Of a DNA stretch of 64,000 nt, positions 18,767-28,657 are shown one piece after another. The notes under the pieces are model-generated. The model was not told where the DNA came from and made no database searches. It was given only the letters and a program-made list of their open reading frames with translations. The position numbers and the translations under genes were made by a program. Position 1 is the first letter of the stretch; every line of letters begins with the position of its first letter. Origin of the DNA: Affinundibacterium amnicola (GTDB lineage: Bacteria > Pseudomonadota > Gammaproteobacteria > Burkholderiales > Burkholderiaceae_D); NCBI RefSeq assembly GCF_014284275.1, contig NZ_JACOFU010000011.1, forward strand, positions 1-64,000. Direction: 5' to 3'.

Positions 18767-19921
18767 TTATTCATTGCGTTGACCTCGTCCTTCTAAGTAA
18801 CCTTGAAGTCGCATCGCCAGTAAAAATATCACCACGGTAAATCCCATCAATCCCAACACGAGTTTGAAACCCATGTCTTCATTAATCCACGGCATCTTCG
18901 CGAAATTCATACCAAAAATTCCAGTGATCAAAGTTAAGGGCATGAATAAGGCGGTAATGACCGTCAAGATGCGCATGATCTCACTGGTTTTGTGTGATAC
19001 CGCCGCGAAGTGAATCTGGACGGATGATTCTAATGAGGCTTCCAAGCGACGCGTATGATTGAGCACGCGATTAATGTGTTCCATCACGTCGTTGGTGCGA
19101 ACCAGTAATAGATCTTTAGCGCGACTTTGTTTGCCACCAGAACCATCATAAGTATCGACAAAGTGATCGCGTAGTTCTTGCAAAGCGTCATATTGTTCTT
19201 CGCATAAATGTTCTAACTTGCGCAGCTCAACCCGAGAATCCAGCAATGCGACCCAATTATTGAAAGGCTTACGTGGATCAAGTAAGGCATGTTGCCATCG
19301 ATCTAGTTGATTGGTCAGTGGTTGTCGTAAATCCAGATACTGATCAACCATCGCATTCAATAAGCGCAGCATTAAATCTTCAGGTGATGCTGGCAATTTA
19401 CTGCTGAGGTTATTGCTGTCTTTTGGCTTGAAGCTCAGTAAGCGTGAACGCATGGTTTCGATTGTACGGCTATAGTTTGCGCGTACCGTAATGAGCGCAT
19501 TGCCGATTAAGAGAAATGAAACAGGCTGTGTTTGCAATCGATGCAGCACCGCTGGCATTTTTTTCTTAACACTACTGTTTTCTGGATTGATGGCACTCGA
19601 CTCTTCACCTTCGCCATTTAAGGCCAATTTTTGAAAAACCACTAATTCGTAATCTTGTGTAGCATCAAAATTGGAAGGGTGACTGCGGTTGCAAATGTCT
19701 TTAAGATGTAGATCAAAGATGCGTACGCCAGTCAATTTTTCAACTTGATCGCGCCAAGCTTCCGCATCTTTTTCAACTTCATCATGAGTGATATCGATCC
19801 ACATAAACCGATAAGCGTCACCGCTCACATCGTTCTCACCATCACCAATCAAATCGACGGCATGATTCGCAGTCATAGGATTGAGAATCACCTGCGTATC
19901 GCTAATGTAGAAAATATCCAT
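18767..19921 (-). CDS. corA: CorA-family divalent metal ion transporter
   Basis: 384 residues from the ATG at 19921, preferred to a TTG nine bases upstream. A long cytoplasmic domain with helical segments is followed by two C-terminal membrane helices (ILTVITALFMPLTLITGIFG and FKLVLGLMGFTVVIFLLAM). The selectivity motif GMN is in GIFGMNFAKMPW. The family forms pentameric Mg/Co/Ni or, as ZntB, Zn channels; which ion this one carries cannot be read from sequence. It lies between sbcB and hemB on the same strand. Confidence 0.85.
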   Translation of the reverse strand: MDIFYISDTQVILNPMTANHAVDLIGDGENDVSGDAYRFMWIDITHDEVEKDAEAWRDQVEKLTGVRIFDLHLKDICNRSHPSNFDATQDYELVVFQKLALNGEGEESSAINPENSSVKKKMPAVLHRLQTQPVSFLLIGNALITVRANYSRTIETMRSRLLSFKPKDSNNLSSKLPASPEDLMLRLLNAMVDQYLDLRQPLTNQLDRWQHALLDPRKPFNNWVALLDSRVELRKLEHLCEEQYDALQELRDHFVDTYDGSGGKQSRAKDLLLVRTNDVMEHINRVLNHTRRLEASLESSVQIHFAAVSHKTSEIMRILTVITALFMPLTLITGIFGMNFAKMPWINEDMGFKLVLGLMGFTVVIFLLAMRLQGYLEGRGQRNE

Positions 19922-19965
19922 GAATCGCAAACTCAGTCATCAAATCGAAGTGGTAAAGCCAAATA

Positions 19966-21045
<1,080 letters not shown>

Positions 21046-21141
21046 TTATGCTTACCGCTGGTCCTCCCTAAGCGGGCGCCATTTGTTCCCATTCGATTGG
21101 CGTTTTTTTTCCTCGGCACCGCAAAGTGCCGAGGTTTTTTT
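21046..21141 (+). ncRNA. Candidate small RNA convergent with engB
   Basis: Between hemB and engB (both minus strand) two hairpins followed by T-runs are oriented for the plus strand. A stem CCGCT/AGCGG (21055-21059, 21071-21075) exposes a loop containing TCCTCCC. The next stem CGCCA/TGGCG (21077-21081, 21098-21102) has TTCCC in its loop and a T8 run. A strong stem CCTCGGCAC/GTGCCGAGG (21111-21119, 21126-21134) ends in T7. No T-run exists on the minus strand, so these do not terminate engB. TATGAT at 21034-21039 is a possible -10. C-rich loops of this kind base-pair with Shine-Dalgarno sequences in known sRNAs. The 5' end is uncertain. Confidence 0.45.
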
Positions 21142-21856
21142 ATGCTTGATCTGAAAAATTGTCTGGTTTGTCTAAGTCTTCTATCGCTGGCAAATTGTTT
21201 AAACCTGTTAGTTCGCGAATTTTTGCGTCGGCTTCTTCAATGCCTGTGCGATTCAATGCTGAAAATAATTGTGCAGTAAATGGATAGGGTGTGCCATTTG
21301 CATCGACATAACTAGCCAAAATATTTTGCGCTAAGCGCAATGCATTGGTCGCATCGTTGCGGTTGAGCTTATCCGCTTTGGTCAACAAACAATGAATTGG
21401 GCGTCCAGTGGGCGCAAACCACTCTAGCATTTGTTTATCTAAATCGGTGAATGGCCGACGTGAATCCATGATCAAAATCAAAGCGGCTAATTGATCACGC
21501 TTTTGCACATAGTTGCCCAACAAAATATTCCAATGATTTTTTGCTGCGCCCGGAACTTCGGCATAGCCGTAGCCAGGCAAGTCAACTAAGAGTGCTCGGA
21601 TTTCATCTTGGCGAGTTTCATCTTTACGATGTTGGCCTACATGGGCACCGCCAATTGAGAAAAAATTAATATGTTGCGTCCGTCCAGGTGTCTTTGATGC
21701 AAAACATAGTTTCTTTTGGTTGCACAAAATATTGATTGCAGTCGATTTTCCTGCATTCGACCGACCTGCAAATGCAACCTCTGGCACTGGTAAGGTCGGC
21801 AGATCTCGCAAATGGTTGACGGTGGTGAAGAATCGGGCTTGCCAGAGGATAGACAT
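21140..21856 (-). CDS. engB: Ribosome biogenesis GTP-binding protein EngB/YihA
   Basis: 238 residues from the ATG at 21856; a start 66 nt upstream exists, but homologues begin with the MSxLxQARFxTTVN-type sequence seen here. GTPase motifs are [13 protein letters not shown] (G1), [12 protein letters not shown] (G3), LTKADKL (G4) and the FSALN (G5) region. EngB is an essential GTPase in 50S assembly. It heads the minus-strand group and is divergent from the cytochrome c4 gene. The 248-nt intergenic stretch has a TTGTACAA palindrome but no firm promoter. Confidence 0.93.
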   Translation of the reverse strand: MSILWQARFFTTVNHLRDLPTLPVPEVAFAGRSNAGKSTAINILCNQKKLCFASKTPGRTQHINFFSIGGAHVGQHRKDETRQDEIRALLVDLPGYGYAEVPGAAKNHWNILLGNYVQKRDQLAALILIMDSRRPFTDLDKQMLEWFAPTGRPIHCLLTKADKLNRNDATNALRLAQNILASYVDANGTPYPFTAQLFSALNRTGIEEADAKIRELTGLNNLPAIEDLDKPDNFSDQA

Positions 21857-22104
21857 AAATCGGGGCCAATCTAAAAGGAGGGAGCAAAAATGCAAAAAAT
21901 GGGACAAAACGATCAGTTTCATCCTGAAATGTGAGGTTTCTTAGCGTCAATTGACTTGGAATAGCTCAACATTTCCACGAAAGCTATTGTACAATAAGGG
22001 GTTAGCTACGTGGGCTTCATGACATCAATGTCCTTCACGTCAGTTTCTGCTTTTCAGATGCGTCAATAGAACCGATTTCCAATTTTTAGTCTCAAGGTGT
22101 TTGA

Positions 22105-22776
22105 ATGAACCGTGCTTTTTTATCATTTTCCAAGTCCCTCAGCATCGTTGCTTTAGCGGCATCTTCGCTCGTTTCTGTTGCATTTGCTAGTGAGCCTGCT
22201 GCGAAACCTGCCAAGGCCGATCTGGCAAAAGGCGAAGCTTTGTATACCAATGGTGATGCAGCTCGTGGCATCGTGGCTTGCGTTTCATGTCATGGCGCTT
22301 CAGGCAATTCGACTATTAGTATCAATCCGAAGTTGTCTGGTCAGCATGATGCCTATCTTGTGAAACAATTAATGGATTTCACAACACCAGCACGTAATAA
22401 TGCAGTGATGACGACATTCTCTAAATTGATGACTGCAGATGACATGAAAAATGTTTCTGCTTACTTGGCTGTACAAAAGCCAAAAGCAGGCGCGGCAAAA
22501 AATAAAGATATCGTCAATTTAGGTCAAACGATCTACCGTGCTGGTATCGCTGAGAAAAATATTGCTGCATGTGCAGGTTGTCACAGCCCAAATGGTGCTG
22601 GTATTCCAGCGCAATTTCCGCGCATTGCTGGCCAGCATCAGGATTATACCGTTGCTCAATTAACGGCCTTCCGCACAGGTGTTCGTAAAAATAGCGCGCA
22701 AATGACAACCATCGCGAAGCGTATGTCTGATGAAGAAATGAAAGCAGTTGCAGATTATGTTGCTGGTTTAAAGTAA
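22105..22776 (+). CDS. Cytochrome c4-type di-heme protein
   Basis: 223 residues. A Sec signal peptide (about 1-28, ending SVAFA) precedes two similar class I cytochrome c domains with heme motifs CVSCH (residues 59-63) and CAGCH. Both domains carry the downstream methionine ligand context, AVMTTFSKLMTADDM and AQMTTIAKRMSDEEM. Cytochrome c4 carries electrons in the periplasm to terminal oxidases. The duplicated domain structure and the following resB-ccsB genes, which mature c-type cytochromes, fit this role. Confidence 0.93.
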   Translation: MNRAFLSFSKSLSIVALAASSLVSVAFASEPAAKPAKADLAKGEALYTNGDAARGIVACVSCHGASGNSTISINPKLSGQHDAYLVKQLMDFTTPARNNAVMTTFSKLMTADDMKNVSAYLAVQKPKAGAAKNKDIVNLGQTIYRAGIAEKNIAACAGCHSPNGAGIPAQFPRIAGQHQDYTVAQLTAFRTGVRKNSAQMTTIAKRMSDEEMKAVADYVAGLK

Positions 22777-22819
22777 ACACATCGCATCATCAACAGCTAC
22801 AAGTAAAATGATTAACGGA

Positions 22820-22846
22820 GGGGGTGGCAAATGCCATCCCCTTTTT
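22820..22846 (+). terminator. Intrinsic terminator after cytochrome c4
   Basis: GGGGGTGGC (22820-22828) pairs with GCCATCCCC (22833-22841; one G-T pair) and is followed by five T residues. It lies just before resB. A possible upstream ATG for resB at 22831 falls inside this hairpin, which argues for the ATG at 22861. Confidence 0.7.
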
Positions 22847-22860
22847 GTTTTTGGAATTGT

Positions 22861-25017
22861 ATGGAACTTGAAACCAATACCTCTGGTCTGGAAATCAAAA
22901 CGCAACGAGCTTGGCTAGCGAATAGCGTCGAATTGTTATCGTCGATGCGTTTCGCGATTAGTCTGCTAACTATCATTGCGATATCCTCAGTGATCGGCAC
23001 AGTGTTAAAGCAAAATGAGCCATTGCCCAACTATGTGAATCAGTTTGGACCCTTTTGGTTTGAGGTGTTTCAACATCTGAGTTTGTATTCGTTGTACTCG
23101 GCATGGTGGTTTTTGACCATTATGGGATTCTTGGTTTTATCTACCAGTCTTTGTCTGATTCGCAATTCCCCAAAAATGCTGAAGGATATGCGTAGCTGGC
23201 GTGAAAATGTGCGCGAACAATCCTTACGTAATTTCCATCATAAGGCGGAATGGCGCAGCACTGCATCAAGAGAGGTATTTACGATGCAGATGACGACCCA
23301 GATGAAGAACCTGGGGTACCAATTTAAGCTAGTGGAAAAAGATAGCGCAACCCTGATTGCTGCAAAAAAAGGTGCAGCGAATAAATGGGGCTATATTTTT
23401 GCGCATGCGGCAATTGTGGTGATCTGTGTTGGTGGGCTATTGGATTCTGATTTGGCGATTCGATTTCAAACCTGGTTTGGCGGCAAAGTTCCTTTTGAGG
23501 GTAGTGGGGTACTGATTTCACAAATTCCTGCTCAGCACAAGTTATCGTTGGCGAACCCGACTTTTCGCGGCAATATCGCCATTCCTGAAGGTAAAAGTGG
23601 CGATACCGCAGTCATTCCCCAAACTAAGGGGGTGCTATTGCAAGAGTTGCCATTCACGATTCAGCTAAAGAAATTTCATATCGACTTTTATTCCACGGGC
23701 ATGCCGAAGTTGTTTGCCAGTGATGTGACGATTGTTGATCACGAAACAGGCAAAACCTTTGATTCGACCATCAAAGTCAACCATCCCTTAATTTATAAAG
23801 GAATTGCAGTTTTTCAATCGAGCTTTGACGATGGCGGCAGTTTATTGCAAATTCAGGCGCACGCGATGTCGGGCGCAAATCCGAGTAAGTTTGCGATGAA
23901 TGCGAAAATGGGCGGTGAGAATCGCTTGACCGCAGAACAGTCAAATGGACGTGGTGATTACACCATAGAATGGACCGCGTTCAGGCCATTTAACGTCGAG
24001 AACTTGGCGCGCGATGGGCAGGACTTACGGGCGGTGAATCCTAATCTGAATTTCACACAAAAACTGACAGCAGATCTCGATAAACATTCTGGCTCTGCTG
24101 CGAAGAACGTGAATAATAAGGATTTAAAAAATGTCGGCCCCAGCATGCAATACAAATTGCGTGATAAAACAGGGCAAGCGCGCGAATTTCATAATTACAT
24201 GCAACCAGTTTTATTGGACGGTAGCTGGGTTTTCTTGGCTGGCGCACGTGATTCCCCGAATGAACAATTTCGATTTTTAAGAATTCCCGCCGACGAGAAC
24301 GATAAACTGGATGAATGGATGCGCTTGCGTGCGGCCTTGGCGAATCCCGAGTTAAGATCGAAGGCTGCGGAGATCTATGCCAAGCGCGCCTTGCCAAATG
24401 CCGGCGCGGACGCAATGCAAGTGCAATTAGCTAATTCAGCGAAAAAAGGACTGAGTATTTTTGCTGGCGAAGGCGAGGCACCTAAATTGGCAGGTTTTAC
24501 GGCTATTGCTGGTTTCTTAGAAAATATTCCAGCCGAGGAGCAAGCCAAGGCTGCCGATGTTTTCATGAAAATTCTCAATGGCAGCATGTGGGATTTGTGG
24601 CAATTAGCGCGTTTGAAAGATGGCTTGCCAGCTTTGGAGTTAACCGAAAAACACGCACAATTTTTGCAACTAGCAACCTCAGCGCTTTCGGATGCATTCT
24701 TCTACGGTGCACCGGTGTATTTGCAAATGACTGGCTTTGAAGAAATCAAAGCTTCGGTATTTCAAGTGGCGCGAGCACCTGGACAAAATGTGGTGTATCT
24801 TGGCTGCTTGTTTTTAGTCATTGGTGTGTTTTCGATGTTTTACATTCGTGAACGTCGTCTATGGGTTTGGATTAAGCACGATGGCAATGAAACTCAGGCA
24901 TTGATGGCCTTGAGTTCGCAGCGCAAAACTTTAGATTTCGAAAAAGAATTTGAGCAACTAAAAAAACAGCTCGGTGTTCCTGAAGAACCTACTGGTGCTG
25001 CAAATGCAGCAAACTAG
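22861..25017 (+). CDS. resB: Cytochrome c biogenesis protein ResB (Ccs1)
   Basis: 718 residues from the ATG at 22861. Membrane helices occur near the N-terminus (LLSSMRFAISLLTIIAISSV and WWFLTIMGFLVLSTSLCLI), after the first 150 residues (GYIFAHAAIVVICVGGLL) and near the C-terminus (VVYLGCLFLVIGVFSMFYI). A large periplasmic domain lies between. ResB and CcsB form the System II heme export and cytochrome c ligation complex. The gene lies directly upstream of ccsB and downstream of a c-type cytochrome, its likely client. Confidence 0.93.
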   Translation: MELETNTSGLEIKTQRAWLANSVELLSSMRFAISLLTIIAISSVIGTVLKQNEPLPNYVNQFGPFWFEVFQHLSLYSLYSAWWFLTIMGFLVLSTSLCLIRNSPKMLKDMRSWRENVREQSLRNFHHKAEWRSTASREVFTMQMTTQMKNLGYQFKLVEKDSATLIAAKKGAANKWGYIFAHAAIVVICVGGLLDSDLAIRFQTWFGGKVPFEGSGVLISQIPAQHKLSLANPTFRGNIAIPEGKSGDTAVIPQTKGVLLQELPFTIQLKKFHIDFYSTGMPKLFASDVTIVDHETGKTFDSTIKVNHPLIYKGIAVFQSSFDDGGSLLQIQAHAMSGANPSKFAMNAKMGGENRLTAEQSNGRGDYTIEWTAFRPFNVENLARDGQDLRAVNPNLNFTQKLTADLDKHSGSAAKNVNNKDLKNVGPSMQYKLRDKTGQAREFHNYMQPVLLDGSWVFLAGARDSPNEQFRFLRIPADENDKLDEWMRLRAALANPELRSKAAEIYAKRALPNAGADAMQVQLANSAKKGLSIFAGEGEAPKLAGFTAIAGFLENIPAEEQAKAADVFMKILNGSMWDLWQLARLKDGLPALELTEKHAQFLQLATSALSDAFFYGAPVYLQMTGFEEIKASVFQVARAPGQNVVYLGCLFLVIGVFSMFYIRERRLWVWIKHDGNETQALMALSSQRKTLDFEKEFEQLKKQLGVPEEPTGAANAAN

Positions 25018-25080
25018 TATGTGCATCAATGCCAGTACTTGGAACAGCAAAGAATTAAACATTATTCTCACAGGATTTGT

Positions 25081-26217
25081 ATGGAAACTAGTCTGACCTA
25101 CCAAAATTATTTTCAGCGTCTCAGCGCTTTTGATTGGGTTTATGCGGTGTTGCTGTGCGCAGGCGCATTTTTCGCCTTTGACCGCTACGGCGAGCACATG
25201 GATATTTATGAAGAGGTGATTCTGCTATTGAGTGCACCAACTTTTGCATGGCTAGGATGGAATTGGAAGCCGATGCGTGCATTAATGATTGTTTTAGCCG
25301 TGTTGTCTTTGTTCGCGATTTCCCAGTATGCCGGCTCTTTAGATCTGGCAAATAAGAAATTTTTCTTAAAGTATTTATTGTCGAGTCAATCTGCCATTTT
25401 GTGGATGAGTACTTTCTTTGTGCTCTCAACTTTGTTTTACTGGGGTGGCTTGATTTTGCGTTCGGACTTTGGTGCGTCGGTTGGCTCTGGTTTATGTTGG
25501 GCGGCCGTGGTCATGGGCTTCACAGGTTTACTGGTGCGTTGGTATGAGTCTTATTTAATCGGCCCAGATGTTGGCCATATTCCGGTATCGAATTTGTATG
25601 AAGTGTTCATCTTATTTTCTATGATCACAGCCTTGTTTTATCTGTATTACGAAGAAAGTTACGGAACACGTCAGTTAGGCGCTTTCGTCTTATTGGTCAT
25701 CTCTGCCGCAGTCGCTTTTTTGCTGTGGTACACCGTTAGCCGAGATGCCGCAGAGATTCAGCCTTTGGTGCCAGCGTTGCAAAGTTGGTGGATGAAAATA
25801 CATGTTCCAGCGAACTTTATTGGGTACGGCACCTTCTCTCTTGCTGCAATGGTTGGCGTTGCCTATCTTTTTAAATCAAAAGGTTTGTTGCAAGACCGTT
25901 TGCCTAGTCTGGAAGTTTTAGATGATGTGATGTACAAGGCAATTGCAGTTGGTTTTGCTTTCTTTACTATCGCTACCATTTTGGGAGCATTGTGGGCGGC
26001 GGAAGCTTGGGGCGGCTATTGGTCTTGGGATCCGAAAGAGACTTGGGCCTTAATCGTTTGGCTTAATTATGCTGCATGGTTGCATATGCGCCTGATGAAA
26101 GGATTGCGTGGTCAAGTTGCTGCGTGGTGGGCAATTATAGGTTTGTTGGTGACCACTTTTGCGTTCCTCGGCGTGAACATGTTTTTATCTGGATTGCATT
26201 CTTACGGAGCACTCTGA
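25081..26217 (+). CDS. ccsB: Cytochrome c biogenesis protein CcsB/CcsA-type (ResC)
   Basis: 378 residues from the ATG at 25081; the GTG at 25021 is less likely. About eight membrane helices are visible. The tryptophan-rich heme-binding WWD motif is WGGYWSWDPKETWALIVWL, and conserved histidines lie in the flanking loops (for example KIHVPANFIGYGTFSL). Partner of ResB in System II cytochrome c maturation in the inner membrane. The tail HSYGAL is typical of the family. Confidence 0.95.
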   Translation: METSLTYQNYFQRLSAFDWVYAVLLCAGAFFAFDRYGEHMDIYEEVILLLSAPTFAWLGWNWKPMRALMIVLAVLSLFAISQYAGSLDLANKKFFLKYLLSSQSAILWMSTFFVLSTLFYWGGLILRSDFGASVGSGLCWAAVVMGFTGLLVRWYESYLIGPDVGHIPVSNLYEVFILFSMITALFYLYYEESYGTRQLGAFVLLVISAAVAFLLWYTVSRDAAEIQPLVPALQSWWMKIHVPANFIGYGTFSLAAMVGVAYLFKSKGLLQDRLPSLEVLDDVMYKAIAVGFAFFTIATILGALWAAEAWGGYWSWDPKETWALIVWLNYAAWLHMRLMKGLRGQVAAWWAIIGLLVTTFAFLGVNMFLSGLHSYGAL

Positions 26218-26238
26218 TTTAATTTAATCATCATGAAG

Positions 26239-26269
26239 CGGCACAAACGAGTTCGTTTGTGCCGTTTTT
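26239..26269 (+). terminator. Intrinsic terminator after ccsB
   Basis: CGGCACAAACG pairs with CGTTTGTGCCG (26239-26264), followed by TTTTTG. A weaker stem GGCTTAT/ATAAGCC follows at about 26275-26295. The remaining gap to msrP contains a 16-bp palindrome listed separately. Confidence 0.85.
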
Positions 26270-26380
26270 GTTTAGGCTTATCGCGGCAATAAGCCTTGAG
26301 TTGGACATCTTGAACCGCAAGTTAAGAAACTTTCTGGTTTCTGTAAGGTTCAAACCAATTTCTCGACTTATGAGACACTA

Positions 26381-26396
26381 GGCAAATTAATTTGCC
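26381..26396 (+). promoter_or_regulatory. Perfect 16-bp palindrome upstream of msrP (operator candidate)
   Basis: GGCAAATTAATTTGCC is fully symmetric and ends 14 bp before the msrP Shine-Dalgarno. A second, wide inverted repeat TTGAACC/GGTTCAA lies about 50 bp upstream. In E. coli msrPQ is induced by hypochlorite through HprSR. Whether this palindrome is a regulator site or an mRNA hairpin is unknown. Confidence 0.4.
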
Positions 26397-26420
26397 GTGA
26401 CTTTTATAACAGGAGTAATT

Positions 26421-27401
26421 ATGCGTATGCCTTTTCAGCAATATGGCGATCAACCTCCCGCGGCATCAGAAATTACCCCGCGAGAAATTGTCGAATCACG
26501 GCGTGATTTTATACGGCAACTCGCCGTCGGTTCTGTCGCCAGTGCTGCGGTGATTGAAATGGCGCAGCGTGAAGCGTTCGCACAAAATCCAAGCGCACAA
26601 AGACTGGCAGTTGTTGCTAATGCTAACTATGTGATTTTAGACAAAAAGACTTCGTATAAAGATGCGACGACGTATAACAATTTTTACGAGTTCGGAACCG
26701 ATAAGGCAGATCCTGCTGAGAACGCGGAAAGTTTAAAGACGCGTCCGTGGACCGTGACGATCGAAGGTGAAGTGAAAAAGCCAATCACGCTTGATTTGGA
26801 TAGCTTGTTGAAACTCGCCCCTTTGGAAGAGCGTGTGTATCGCTTGCGATGTGTTGAAGGTTGGTCGATGGTGATCCCTTGGATAGGTTACTCTTTATCT
26901 CAATTGTTGAAGAAAGTAGAACCGACTGGGAACGCACGCTATGTGGAATTTATTTCTCTAGCAGACAAGCGCCAAATGCCGGGCGTGAATAGCCGTGTGT
27001 TGCAATGGCCTTATACCGAAGGATTAAGAATGGATGAGGCAATGCATCCGCTGAGCTTGCTCGCACTGGGTATGTACGGGGAAGCCTTACCAAAGCAGAA
27101 CGGTGCGCCTGTGCGTTTGGTGTTACCGTGGAAGTACGGTTTTAAGTCTGCTAAATCGATAGTCAAAATTCGTTTGACCAAGGATCAGCCTCGCACTTCT
27201 TGGAATTTATCTGCTCCCGACGAGTATGGGTTTTATTCCAATGTGAATCCTGAAGTTGATCACCCGCGCTGGTCGCAAGCGAGTGAACGACGTATTGGCG
27301 AAGATGGTTTTTTATCGCGTAAGCGCAAGACCTTGATGTTTAACGGCTACAGTGAAGTGGCGAGTTTGTACGCTGGCATGGATCTGAGGAAATTCTATTG
27401 A
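26421..27401 (+). CDS. msrP: Protein-methionine-sulfoxide reductase catalytic subunit MsrP
   Basis: 326 residues from the ATG at 26421 (AGGAG at 26411-26415). A twin-arginine signal [13 protein letters not shown] precedes the molybdopterin oxidoreductase fold. The molybdenum-ligating cysteine is in [15 protein letters not shown]. The enzyme repairs oxidised methionine in periplasmic proteins using electrons from MsrQ. The stop overlaps the msrQ start, as is normal for this pair (formerly yedYZ). Confidence 0.95.
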   Translation: MRMPFQQYGDQPPAASEITPREIVESRRDFIRQLAVGSVASAAVIEMAQREAFAQNPSAQRLAVVANANYVILDKKTSYKDATTYNNFYEFGTDKADPAENAESLKTRPWTVTIEGEVKKPITLDLDSLLKLAPLEERVYRLRCVEGWSMVIPWIGYSLSQLLKKVEPTGNARYVEFISLADKRQMPGVNSRVLQWPYTEGLRMDEAMHPLSLLALGMYGEALPKQNGAPVRLVLPWKYGFKSAKSIVKIRLTKDQPRTSWNLSAPDEYGFYSNVNPEVDHPRWSQASERRIGEDGFLSRKRKTLMFNGYSEVASLYAGMDLRKFY

Positions 27402-28024
27402 TGACAGCATTGAAGTCTTTGAGCTCACGTCAACTTCAATGGTTTAGAATCATTGTTTTTGTGTTAGCGGCACTACCATTTTTGCGTTTGATTTATGCAG
27501 TCTATGTTGATGCGCTTGGTGCAAATCCATTGGAATTTATCACGCGTAATACTGGTGATTGGGCACTATATTTCCTCTGCATCAGCTTAGCAGTTACACC
27601 TCTACGCAAGCTTTTAGAATGGCATTGGTTGATTCGATTGCGCCGCATGTTAGGCTTGTATGCCTTCTTTTATGCGACATTGCATTTCTTAACTTTTTTA
27701 TGGTTCGATCACTTTTTTGATGTAAGTGATATGTGGCGTGACGTTGTTAAGCGTCCGTTTATTACGGTGGGATTTGTCGCATTCGTTTTGTTGATCCCGT
27801 TGGCGATGACTAGCAATCAATGGATGATCAGGCAACTTGGTGGTAAGCAATGGCAACTGCTTCACCGTTTGGTATACTTGATCGCACCCTTAGGCGTCTT
27901 GCACTATTTCTGGATGAAGGCGGGCAAAAATTTACTGCTGCAACCTTTATTATTTGCCGCTCTGATTAGTTTGTTGCTGGGATTACGTTTGTACTGGCGT
28001 TTTCAATCAGGCATCAAGCGCTAG
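27401..28024 (+). CDS. msrQ: Heme-binding membrane subunit MsrQ
   Basis: 207 residues from the ATG at 27401, which shares a base with the msrP stop (TGATG). About six membrane helices carry the ferric-reductase-like histidines in LYAFFYATLHFLTFLWF and WQLLHRLVYLIAPLGVLHYFW (conserved pieces). MsrQ is the quinone-linked electron donor of MsrP in the inner membrane. It is convergent with lptM, whose stop lies only 3 nt away, and no terminator separates them. Confidence 0.94.
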   Translation: MTALKSLSSRQLQWFRIIVFVLAALPFLRLIYAVYVDALGANPLEFITRNTGDWALYFLCISLAVTPLRKLLEWHWLIRLRRMLGLYAFFYATLHFLTFLWFDHFFDVSDMWRDVVKRPFITVGFVAFVLLIPLAMTSNQWMIRQLGGKQWQLLHRLVYLIAPLGVLHYFWMKAGKNLLLQPLLFAALISLLLGLRLYWRFQSGIKR

Positions 28025-28027
28025 CGA

Positions 28028-28207
28028 TCACTTTTGCTGGCTGCCGTCCATCTGTGTTGGCGTTGATTGCACGGCACTGGGCGTTGGCGAGGCAAGCTTT
28101 TTTTCCGGCATATACAAAGGACCTTTTTGGCCGCAGGCACTCAATAACAAAGTGCTAAAGAGAATTAACCCGGCAATGCGTGGTGAAATGTGCGTGTGCT
28201 TATTCAA
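28028..28207 (-). CDS. lptM: LPS translocon maturation chaperone LptM (small lipoprotein)
   Basis: A 59-residue gene read by eye on the minus strand. A signal peptide ends in the lipobox LLSAC, followed directly by GQKGPLYMPEKK, which is the hallmark of LptM/YifL lipoproteins. The lipidated cysteine is residue 25. The best start is TTG at 28207; no in-frame ATG lies nearby and the Shine-Dalgarno is weak, so the exact start is uncertain. In E. coli LptM helps oxidative maturation of the LptD-LptE translocon, and yifL also lies divergent from cyaY, as here. The lysA gene that often follows lptM in Betaproteobacteria is absent; msrQ is in its place. Confidence 0.85.
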   Translation of the reverse strand: MNKHTHISPRIAGLILFSTLLLSACGQKGPLYMPEKKLASPTPSAVQSTPTQMDGSQQK

Positions 28208-28272
28208 AATTTCGTAACCCGTATAGAATGCCGCATGGTGATGCAGAATTTAAATCAAAGCAGGAGTGTAAC

Positions 28273-28581
28273 ATGACGGAATCGGAATTTTTAGTGCTGG
28301 CAGATACCTGCTTGCAACAAGTGCAGGAGATGTTTGAGCTGGCATTTGAAACAGATGAATGGGATGTTGATACTAAACGTAGCGGCAACGTTTTAGAAAT
28401 TGAATTTGTAGGCAATGGTTCGAAGATTATTGTGAATAGCCAGGCGCCTATGCAAGAAATGTGGGTGGCGGCACGATCAGGTGGATTCCATTACAAATAT
28501 GATGGGGAATTTTGGCGTAATACGCGTGATCAATCAGAGCTATTTGCTGTGTTACGTGAAATCGCAGAGGCACAAAATTGA
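28273..28581 (+). CDS. cyaY: Iron-sulfur cluster assembly protein CyaY (frataxin)
   Basis: 102 residues from the ATG at 28273 (AGGAG at 28262-28266), against 106 in E. coli. The acidic first helix MTESEFLVLADTCLQQVQEM and the strand segment IIVNSQAPMQEMWVAA, then GGFHYKYDGEFWRNTRD, form the frataxin fold. It binds iron and modulates IscS. Longer upstream starts overlap the divergent lptM region and are rejected. Confidence 0.94.
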   Translation: MTESEFLVLADTCLQQVQEMFELAFETDEWDVDTKRSGNVLEIEFVGNGSKIIVNSQAPMQEMWVAARSGGFHYKYDGEFWRNTRDQSELFAVLREIAEAQN

Positions 28582-28620
28582 TGCGCTGAAACTGTAGGCT
28601 TTATAGTGAATTCTCTAGAT

Positions 28621-28657
28621 AAAAAAATGGCGAGAAAAATTTCTCGCCATTTTTTTA
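28621..28657. terminator. Bidirectional terminator between cyaY and mrcA
   Basis: ATGGCGAGAAA (28627-28637) pairs perfectly with TTTCTCGCCAT (28640-28650), with an A-run before and a T-run after. It serves cyaY on the plus strand and mrcA on the minus strand; the mrcA stop lies in the T-run. Confidence 0.85.

Noticed and set aside
21046..21141. Identity of the candidate sRNA with Spot 42, 6S or the SRP RNA
   Set aside because: No matching conserved blocks are visible; only the position next to engB resembles spf.
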